64,000 bases of DNA, from the NCBI GenBank assembly GCA_963756975.1, contig CAVWPS010000002.1:2108001-2172000 (forward strand), in the 5' to 3' direction. The stretch is from CAVRQM01 sp963756975. GTDB lineage: Bacteria > Pseudomonadota > Alphaproteobacteria > Acetobacterales > Acetobacteraceae. Below are positions 57,004 through 64,000 of this stretch, in pieces (the first letter of the stretch is position 1; every line of letters starts with the position of its first letter). A model generated the notes under the pieces. The model was given only the letters and a program-made list of their open reading frames with translations. It made no database searches and had not been told where the DNA came from. A program made the translations under genes and the position numbers.

Positions 57004-57915
57004 GTGAGCGCCACGACTGTGACAGGCGCGGGGCGCCGCTGGGGCCGGCTGACACCGCAGGCCGTGCTGATCCCATCGGTTCTCGCGTCGCTCGTCTACG
57101 TCGTGGTGTTCGCGCTGTGGACGGTGTGGATTTCGCTGTCGAACTCGACGTTGCTGCCGGAATACGGGTTCGCCGGGCTGCACCAGTACGCGCTGCTGTG
57201 GAGCAACCATCGCTGGATCATCGCCACCACGAACCTGTTCATCTTCGGCGTGCTGTACGTCGCCGGTGCCACGGCTCTCGGTTTGCTGCTCGCCATCTTG
57301 ATCGACCAGCGGGTGCGGGCGGAGTCGATCTGGCGCTCGGTCTTCCTGTACCCGCTCGCGATCTCGTTCGTGGTGACGGGCACCGTCTGGCGCTGGATCT
57401 TCAACCCGACATCCGGCCTCGAGCATCTGATGCACGATCTGGGCTGGATGGGCTTTTCGTTCGACTGGATCGTGCAGCGGAACATGGCGATCTACACCGT
57501 CGTCATCACCGGCATCTGGCAGGCGTCCGGCTTTGCGATGGCGCTGTTCCTGGCGGGGTTGCGCGGCGTCGACCCCGATCTGGTGCGCGCGGCGCGGATC
57601 GACGGGGCGGGGATGCCGCGCATCTACCGGCGGGTGATCCTGCCGTCGATCGGGCCGATCTTCATCGCCGTGATCGTCATTCTGCTGCAGTTCGCCATCA
57701 AGACGTTCGACCTCGTGCTGGCGCTGACCTCGGGCGGTCCGGGCATTTCGACCACGATGCCGGCGATCTACGTCTACGACCTCATGTTCCAGCGTGGGCA
57801 GTTGGGTGAGGGTGCGGCGGCGGCGATCATGATGCTGGCGGCGTTGCTGATCGTGCTGGTGCCGTACGGTGTCTGGAGCGGCGTGCGGCAGCGGCGGGAG
57901 CGGGCGAATGGCTGA
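57004..57915 (+). CDS. Sugar ABC transporter permease (MalF/UgpA type)
   Basis: A 303-residue inner-membrane protein with six helices (VLIPSVLASLVYVVVFALW, FIFGVLYVAGATALGLLLAI, YPLAISFVVTGTVWRWIF and others). The EAA loop GVDPDLVRAARIDGAGMPRIY, which contacts the ATPase, is intact. GTG start at 57004, three bases after the binding-protein stop. Overlaps the next permease by eight bases. Confidence 0.93.
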   Translation: MSATTVTGAGRRWGRLTPQAVLIPSVLASLVYVVVFALWTVWISLSNSTLLPEYGFAGLHQYALLWSNHRWIIATTNLFIFGVLYVAGATALGLLLAILIDQRVRAESIWRSVFLYPLAISFVVTGTVWRWIFNPTSGLEHLMHDLGWMGFSFDWIVQRNMAIYTVVITGIWQASGFAMALFLAGLRGVDPDLVRAARIDGAGMPRIYRRVILPSIGPIFIAVIVILLQFAIKTFDLVLALTSGGPGISTTMPAIYVYDLMFQRGQLGEGAAAAIMMLAALLIVLVPYGVWSGVRQRRERANG

Positions 57916-58804
57916 CGCGATGAGCGTGCCGGCCGCCTGGACGAGGCCGCGCCAGTTGCGCCGCAACCGCGCGCGGATCGGCGTGTACGTCGTCCTGACG
58001 GCGTTCGCGCTCTATTACCTGCTGCCGTTCGTGGTCGTGGTGATGAACTCCTTCCGCGACCTGGAGGATATCGGCCGCAACGGGTTGCTGAGTTTCCCGG
58101 CGAGTTTCTCGCTGTCGCACTGGTCGGTGGTCTGGAATTCGTATTGCGTCAGCGGCGGATGCGCGGGGATCGCGCCGTTCTTCGTCAACTCGCTCGAGAT
58201 CGCGATCCCGGCGACGCTGATCTCGACATTGCTCGGCGCGATCAACGGCTACGCGCTATCGAAATGGACGTTCAGGGGATCGGGCGCGGTGTTCCTGCTG
58301 ATCACGCTCGGCGTGTTCATGCCGGGGCAGATGGTGCTGCTGCCGTGGGCGATCACGCTCGGAAAGCTCGGGCTTACGAACACGATCGCGGGGCTGGTGC
58401 TGATCCACTGCGTGCAGGGCATCAGCTTCACGACGCTGTTCTGCCGCAACTACTACGTCAACATTCCGGGCGAGCTGATCAAGGCGGCGCGGATCGACGG
58501 CGCCGGGTTCTGGCGCATCTTCCGCCGCATCATCCTGCCGCTGTCGCCGCCGATCCTGATCGTGACGGTGATCTGGCAGTTCACCGGCGTCTGGAACGAT
58601 TTCCTGTTCGGCGTCACGTTCTCGTCCGGCGACCATCAGCCGATCACGGCGGCGCTGATCGGGCTCGCCACGGCCGGAACGTCGGTGCACGAATACAACA
58701 TCGAGAGCGCGGCGGTGCTGATCGGGGCGCTGCCGCCGTTGCTGATCTATCTGTTCGGCGGGCGGTATTTCGTGCGCGGCCTGACGCAGGGGGCGGTGAA
58801 GTAG
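57908..58804 (+). CDS. Sugar ABC transporter permease (MalG/UgpE type)
   Basis: A 298-residue six-helix permease. IGVYVVLTAFALYYLLPFVVVVMNSF at the N-terminus; the EAA loop IPGELIKAARIDGAGFWRIFRRIILP; tail GGRYFVRGLTQGAVK is a family signature. Overlaps the upstream permease; the ATPase gene begins at the next base after its stop. Confidence 0.93.
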   Translation: MADAMSVPAAWTRPRQLRRNRARIGVYVVLTAFALYYLLPFVVVVMNSFRDLEDIGRNGLLSFPASFSLSHWSVVWNSYCVSGGCAGIAPFFVNSLEIAIPATLISTLLGAINGYALSKWTFRGSGAVFLLITLGVFMPGQMVLLPWAITLGKLGLTNTIAGLVLIHCVQGISFTTLFCRNYYVNIPGELIKAARIDGAGFWRIFRRIILPLSPPILIVTVIWQFTGVWNDFLFGVTFSSGDHQPITAALIGLATAGTSVHEYNIESAAVLIGALPPLLIYLFGGRYFVRGLTQGAVK

Positions 58805-59908
<1,104 letters not shown>

Positions 59909-59911
59909 GCG

Positions 59912-60673
59912 GTGGCCGACGCGACATACCCGAGCCTGACCGACCGGGTCGTGTTCGTGACCGGCGGCGGCAGCGGGATCGGGGCCGCGATCGTTACCGC
60001 GTTCGCGGCGAACGGTTCCCGCGTCGCGTTCGCCGACATCGACGTGGAGGCGTCGGAAGCGCTGGTCCGCGAGCTGTCGGGTGCCCATCACCAGCCGCTG
60101 TTCATCGCGTGCGACCTGACCGACATCGCAGCACTTCGCGCGGCGATCGACCGCGTGAGACAGGAAGCCGGTCCGATGTCGGTGCTGGTCAATAATGCCG
60201 CTAACGATGAGCGGCATGAGGTCGACGACGTGACGCCGGAGTATTGGGACCGCGCGATGGCGGTCAATCTGCGCCACCAGTTCTTCGCCGCCCAGGCGGC
60301 GCGGGCGCACATGCGCGAGGTCGGGCACGGGTCGATCATCAATCTGAGTTCGATCGCTTGGATGGGCGGCGGCGTGCGCATGGTCGCCTACACAAGTGCG
60401 AAAGCGGCGGTGGTCGGCATGACCCGCAGCCTCGCGCGGGAGTTCGGCGCGGAGGCGATCCGGGTCAACGCGATCGCGCCGGGTGCGGTGATCACGCCGC
60501 GCCAGATGCGGCTGTGGCTGACGGATGCCGACGTGGACGAGATCGTCCGGCGGCAATGCCTGCACGAGAAGCTGCTCGGCGAGGACATCGCCCGGACCGC
60601 GCTGTTCCTGGCGGCCGACGACAGCCGCATGATCACCAAGCAGTGTCTGACGGTCGACGCCGGACTGCGCTGA
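59912..60673 (+). CDS. SDR family sugar dehydrogenase
   Basis: A 253-residue classical short-chain dehydrogenase. Cofactor loop VFVTGGGSGIGAAIV; NNAAND (NNAG variant); catalytic Ser in INLSSIAW and Tyr/Lys in AYTSAKAAV. FADIDVE after strand 2 indicates NAD(H) preference. Resembles D-xylose and galactose 1-dehydrogenases, which make a lactone; the lactonase-like hydrolase in the cluster would fit. GTG start, three bases after the ATPase gene. Confidence 0.88.
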   Translation: MADATYPSLTDRVVFVTGGGSGIGAAIVTAFAANGSRVAFADIDVEASEALVRELSGAHHQPLFIACDLTDIAALRAAIDRVRQEAGPMSVLVNNAANDERHEVDDVTPEYWDRAMAVNLRHQFFAAQAARAHMREVGHGSIINLSSIAWMGGGVRMVAYTSAKAAVVGMTRSLAREFGAEAIRVNAIAPGAVITPRQMRLWLTDADVDEIVRRQCLHEKLLGEDIARTALFLAADDSRMITKQCLTVDAGLR

Positions 60674-60683
60674 GGAATTACGA

Positions 60684-61595
60684 ATGCTCAAGGTCGGACT
60701 GAACCCGTACGGGATGACCTATCATCTCGGTTTGCAGGCTGCCGGAACGCCGCGCGCGAACCCGGACGGAAGGGGGTTGGACGGGTTTTTGCAACTCGGC
60801 GAGGAACTCGGCGCGCGGACGCTGGAGATCGCCGAAGTGTGGCTGAGCGCGCTCGACGATGCGGGACTGCGCGCGTTGCGTGACCGCCTGGAGGCGCGCG
60901 GGATGGAGCCGGTCATCAGCACCGGGTTGCAAACCGCCGACTTCCCCGCGTGCGTGCGTGCGGCGCGGGCACTCGGGGCGCGGCTGATCCGGATGGCGCT
61001 GACGCCGATCCTGTGCGGCGACCGCGCGGCGGCGGGCGAGCGGTGGCATGAATTGGCAAGAAGCGTGCGGGAGAAGCTCGGGGCGTACGCGCCGATAGCG
61101 GCCGAGCACGGGCTGACCATCGTCATCGAGAACCATCAGGACTTTACCAGCCGCGAACTGGTCGCCTTTTGCGAGACGTTCGGGCCGTCGGTTCGCATCG
61201 TGTTCGACACCGCCAACACGTTTCCCGTCGCCGAATCTCCGCTCGACTTCACCCGGGTGATCGCGCCGTACGTCCGCTACCTGCATCTGAAAGATTACCG
61301 GGTGCAGTGGACCGACGAGGGATTGCGGCTTGTCCGGTGCGCCACCGGCGACGGCGCGGTGCCGTTCCGCGAATTGGTCGCGATCCTCGACGATCATCAT
61401 GAGACGCTGCCGGCGGTGCTCGAGATCGGTGCCCTGGAGGCTCGGCACGTGCGGCTGTTCACGCCGGAATGGTGGCACGGCTACGCGGAGAAGCCGGCCG
61501 CCGAACTTGCCGCGTGCCTGGCGGCCGCCCGGCGCAACCGCTTGCCCGACGATGCCGATTACCGGACGCCGTGGGAGCGGGGTGCCGATGGCTGA
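60684..61595 (+). CDS. Second xylose-isomerase-like TIM barrel epimerase
   Basis: A 303-residue TIM barrel. LKVGLNPYGMTYHLGLQ, then ELGARTLEIAEVWLSAL. Metal residues in TIVIENHQDFTSREL (Glu), VRIVFDTANTFPV (Asp), VRYLHLKDYRVQW (His) and ALEIGAL (C-terminal Glu). Only about 25% alike by eye to the first TIM barrel of the cluster, so not a recent duplicate. Probably a ketose or keto-acid isomerase. ATG at 60684. Confidence 0.87.
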   Translation: MLKVGLNPYGMTYHLGLQAAGTPRANPDGRGLDGFLQLGEELGARTLEIAEVWLSALDDAGLRALRDRLEARGMEPVISTGLQTADFPACVRAARALGARLIRMALTPILCGDRAAAGERWHELARSVREKLGAYAPIAAEHGLTIVIENHQDFTSRELVAFCETFGPSVRIVFDTANTFPVAESPLDFTRVIAPYVRYLHLKDYRVQWTDEGLRLVRCATGDGAVPFRELVAILDDHHETLPAVLEIGALEARHVRLFTPEWWHGYAEKPAAELAACLAAARRNRLPDDADYRTPWERGADG

Positions 61596-61674
61596 ACTGG
61601 TCGACTACGAACTGAATATGATCCGGCGCAGTGCCGCCAACATGCGGGCACTCGGGATCATGCAAGAGGGATGA
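61588..61674 (+). CDS. 28-residue ORF between epimerase and SDR genes
   Basis: ATG at 61588 inside the end of the epimerase gene opens 28 codons, MAELVDYELNMIRRSAANMR then ALGIMQEG, with the TGA at 61672-61674 overlapping the next gene start (ATGA). It is hydrophilic and helical, with no membrane part. The two-sided overlap suggests it is translated, either as a coupling leader or as a micropeptide. No family recognised. Confidence 0.45.
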   Translation: MAELVDYELNMIRRSAANMRALGIMQEG

Positions 61675-62486
61675 CGATGACGAAGGAACTGAGCGGCAGG
61701 ATCGCGTTCGTGACGGGCTCGGGGCGCGGCCTCGGCTACGCGATGGCGACGCGGCTTGCCGAGATGGGGGCGGATGTCGCGATCCACGACCTCGATTTCA
61801 CCGCGCCGGCCAAATACGGCGAATCGGCCGATCTGGGCGAGGTCGCCAAGACGCTGGAGGCGATGGGCGTGCGGACGGCGTCCGTGACCGGCAACATCGG
61901 CGATCCGGCCGCCGTGGCGAAGATGAAAAGCGACATCGAGGCGAAGCTTGGGCCGGTCGACATCCTGGTGAACTGCGCCGGCGGCGACATCGGGGCCGCC
62001 GGGGGCAAGCCGGTGCCGAACAACGTGCTCGGTATTCCGATCGAGGACATTCAGGCGCTGACGGCGAACAACCTGATCGGCACGATGCTGATGTGCCAGA
62101 CGTTCGTGCCCGCCATGGTCGCGGCCGGAAAGGGCGTCGTGGTCAATATCGGGTCGTCGGCGGCGCATGCGGGGTATTCCAACGGTGCGATCTACGCGAC
62201 GCTGAAGGCGGCGGTGGTGCACTACACGCGCTGCCTCGCGGCCGAGGTGATGGAGGACGGCATCCGGATCAACGCCGTCAGTCCGGGGCCGACCAAGACG
62301 GCGCGGTTCCAGGCGACCCGCACGGTCGATCCGGTGATGATGGATTCGTCGCGCCGATCGCTGAACCGGTACGCCGAGCCGGCCGAGATCGCCGATGCGG
62401 TGGCGTTCCTCGTGTCGGACCGCAGCCGGTTCATCAACGGCCAGGTCTTGCGCGTCGACGGCGGAGCGACACTCTATCCGGGCTGA
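61671..62486 (+). CDS. SDR family oxidoreductase
   Basis: A 271-residue short-chain dehydrogenase. FVTGSGRGLGYAMATRLAE cofactor loop; HDLDF after strand 2 (NAD-type Asp); NCAGGD; IGSSAAH with catalytic Ser and IYATLKAAV carrying the Tyr-x-x-x-Lys pair. C-terminal FINGQVLRVDGGATLYPG is classical. Start at ATG 61671 or 61677, both after the small ORF. Different substrate expected from the SDR at 59912. Confidence 0.88.
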   Translation: MTMTKELSGRIAFVTGSGRGLGYAMATRLAEMGADVAIHDLDFTAPAKYGESADLGEVAKTLEAMGVRTASVTGNIGDPAAVAKMKSDIEAKLGPVDILVNCAGGDIGAAGGKPVPNNVLGIPIEDIQALTANNLIGTMLMCQTFVPAMVAAGKGVVVNIGSSAAHAGYSNGAIYATLKAAVVHYTRCLAAEVMEDGIRINAVSPGPTKTARFQATRTVDPVMMDSSRRSLNRYAEPAEIADAVAFLVSDRSRFINGQVLRVDGGATLYPG

Positions 62487-62530
62487 ACATCGGGAGTGGC
62501 AGTCGTGAGCACTGATCTGGGCCAACCGGC

Positions 62531-63166
62531 ATGACGACGCACGCCGCATTGCGTGAGCGCGTTTGCGCGGTCGGAGCGTCGCTGTTCTCGCGCGGCCTGA
62601 CGTTCGGATCGACGGGCAACATCTCGGTGCGCGTCCCTGATGGCGGCTGGCTGATGACGCCGACCAATGCGTCGATGGGCGAGTTGGATCCCGCTCGCCT
62701 GTCGCTGCTGGACGCGGACGGGCGGCTGATCGGCGGGGACAAGCCGACCAAGGAGGCGTTTCTGCACACGGTCATGTACGACAAGCGCGCGGATGCGACC
62801 GCTGTCGTGCACCTGCACTCCACGCACTCGGTTGCGGTGTCGTGCCTCGACGGAGTGGATCACAGCGACTGCCTCCCGCCGCTGACCGCCTACTACGTGA
62901 TGCGCGTCGGGCGGCTGCCGCTGGTTCCGTATTTCCCGCCGGGCGACACCGATCTGGCGCGCGCCGTCGGGAAACTTGCGGGCGCGCATCACGCCGTCCT
63001 GCTGGCCAATCACGGGCCGGTCGTCGCGGGCACCAGTCTGGAGAACGCGATGTACGCGACCGAGGAACTCGAGGAAACGGCGCGCCTGTTTCTGCTGCTC
63101 GGCGACCGGAAATTGCGGCTGCTGACCGCCGAACAGGTCGCCGAGCTTCGGGCCCGGTTCGGCTAA
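62531..63166 (+). CDS. Class II aldolase/adducin family protein (OtnC-like)
   Basis: A 211-residue metal-dependent aldolase. GLTFGSTGNISVRV substrate loop; MTPTNASMGEL; TKEAFLHTVMYDKR (catalytic Glu region); zinc histidines in VVHLHSTHSVA and, later, LLANHGPVVAG. Closest by feel to 3-oxo-tetronate 4-phosphate decarboxylase (OtnC) or fuculose-phosphate aldolase. Its partner kinase OtnK was not seen, so the ROK kinase may supply the phosphate. Last gene of the cluster; stops overlap with the convergent Hint gene. Confidence 0.85.
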   Translation: MTTHAALRERVCAVGASLFSRGLTFGSTGNISVRVPDGGWLMTPTNASMGELDPARLSLLDADGRLIGGDKPTKEAFLHTVMYDKRADATAVVHLHSTHSVAVSCLDGVDHSDCLPPLTAYYVMRVGRLPLVPYFPPGDTDLARAVGKLAGAHHAVLLANHGPVVAGTSLENAMYATEELEETARLFLLLGDRKLRLLTAEQVAELRARFG

Positions 63167-64000
63167 ACCAAGGCAAGGCGACGCGAGACGGTGTCGCGCG
63201 CGCGATACTCCGCCGTCGCGTCGACTGCGACCACGAGGCGGCGGCAGCCGGCCGGCAGATCGATCGCCGCGTTCCCATCGGTCCAGCGCGAGCCGCCGTC
63301 CGCGTGATCGGCCGTCCACCAGCCGGCACCGGACGGCAGCGTGTCGAGCGCTACCGCGTGTGGAGCCAAGCCGCCCGGTGCTGTCCATGTCGTGATCGAT
63401 GCCACGGCCACGCCGAGCTGCCGTCGATCGTCGAGCCAGGGCCGGATGTCGGCCGGTGCGGCGCGACGCGACCGCAGGCGGGCGGTGCCGCTCCCGTACG
63501 CTCGGCCGTTCGCGTCGGTCAGCTTGAAGACGTGGCGTCCGTTCGCCTCGACCCGGGCCGGGGTCAGGACGCGGCCGTCGCGCAGCGCCAAACGCAAGCA
63601 AGGGTCACGCGTGACGGCCGGGGTGTGTGTCGCCGATCGTCCGGCGCGGGCGGCGAGGCGCTCCCAGATTGGCCGCACGATCGCGGCGTCGGTGACGAGC
63701 GGCGCGAACGCGTCGGCGGAGTCGGCGCGGTCGAACTCCGCATGCAGTGTCATCACCGAACCGGCATTCTCGAATTGCGCGCGGTTGCCGGTGTCGAGAT
63801 AGCTTTCCGCGGGGACTCCCTCCGCGAACAGGATCGTGTGCCGTGCCGTCTCGACATGGAAGTATTCGACGTCGGCGACATGGTCGACGCTGATGCTGAC
63901 CCCGTTGACCAGTTGGCGCGCCGCGACGAGCACGCCGGCCAGGAACAGGGCGTGGTCGGGCGACAGCAGCAGGGGACGGCACGGCAGGTTGTCGCCGAGC
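63163..64000 (-). CDS. Hint-domain (Hedgehog/intein-like) protein, 3' part
   Basis: The frame enters from the right edge (first in-window residues LGDNLPCRPLLLSPDHALFL) and runs to TAG at 63163-63165, 278 codons. The Hint_2 signature is clear: LSPDHALFLAGVLVAARQLVNG, then VEYFHVETARHTILFAEGVP and AESYLDTGNRAQFEN. After it comes an uncharacterised C-terminal region of about 150 residues with a carbohydrate-free beta pattern. Hint_2 proteins are common in Acetobacteraceae and Rhodobacteraceae and are usually large secreted proteins; self-processing here is unproven because the N-terminus is outside. Confidence 0.82.
   Translation of the reverse strand, partial: LGDNLPCRPLLLSPDHALFLAGVLVAARQLVNGVSISVDHVADVEYFHVETARHTILFAEGVPAESYLDTGNRAQFENAGSVMTLHAEFDRADSADAFAPLVTDAAIVRPIWERLAARAGRSATHTPAVTRDPCLRLALRDGRVLTPARVEANGRHVFKLTDANGRAYGSGTARLRSRRAAPADIRPWLDDRRQLGVAVASITTWTAPGGLAPHAVALDTLPSGAGWWTADHADGGSRWTDGNAAIDLPAGCRRLVVAVDATAEYRARDTVSRRLALV

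Overview
The window reads as chromosomal DNA of a high-GC alphaproteobacterium. The best guess is an Acetobacteraceae-like member of Rhodospirillales. Supporting signs are the 16S sequence, an alphaproteobacterial-type initiator tRNA, an F1 ATP synthase operon (atpHAGDC) without F0 genes lying downstream of priA, a COQ9-type ubiquinone gene, and a Hint-domain protein at the right edge. The taxonomic call rests on recognition by eye, not on a search.

Layout. 1-1.5 kb: the N-terminal part of an RND efflux adaptor and a secreted fasciclin protein. 1.7-4.6 kb: an HpcH/HpaI aldolase plus an altronate/galactarate-type dehydratase, then a convergent toxin-antitoxin pair. 4.7-15.4 kb: housekeeping genes xerC, DUF484, fructose-6-phosphate aldolase/transaldolase, priA, small exported proteins and atpHAGDC. 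15.5-32.5 kb: a diiron ferritin-like protein, a large hybrid histidine kinase, tRNA-Leu, a trypsin-like protease, a class A PBP, metallohydrolase, YcgN, SYLF and phosphatase genes, an ABC-2 exporter with two tiny membrane proteins between its subunits, an amidase, rpsU, def, a COQ9-like gene, a 25-residue membrane peptide and clpB. 32.6-38.8 kb: a complete rRNA operon with promoter, boxB/boxA-like leader, 16S, tRNA-Ile, tRNA-Ala, 23S, 5S, tRNA-fMet and a strong terminator. 38.8-49.99 kb: accessory genes. These are a glutamine-amidotransferase-like protein, a PI3/PI4-kinase-like protein with a small partner, a ribose-type ABC importer with a cyclase, a CobW GTPase, and a PHB-depolymerase-type esterase with a ribbon-helix-helix regulator. 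50.0-63.2 kb: a divergent ROK repressor and a tightly packed 14-gene carbohydrate cluster. It holds an oxidoreductase, two xylose-isomerase-like TIM barrels, a lactonase-like hydrolase, a pentulose-5-phosphate-type epimerase, a ROK kinase, a four-gene MalK-type ABC importer, two SDRs, a 28-codon ORF and a class II aldolase. 63.2-64 kb: the 3' part of a Hint-domain gene.

Two things stand out. First, nine genes, including atpA, are broken by 11 frame changes. Every one is restored by deleting exactly one base, often in a short homopolymer. This looks more like insertion-biased sequence error than gene decay, and it would hide real proteins from automatic annotation. Second, the most novel-looking content is the PI3/4-kinase-like locus (39.9-42.9 kb) and the ROK-controlled sugar cluster, which has an AT-rich palindromic operator over its promoter.
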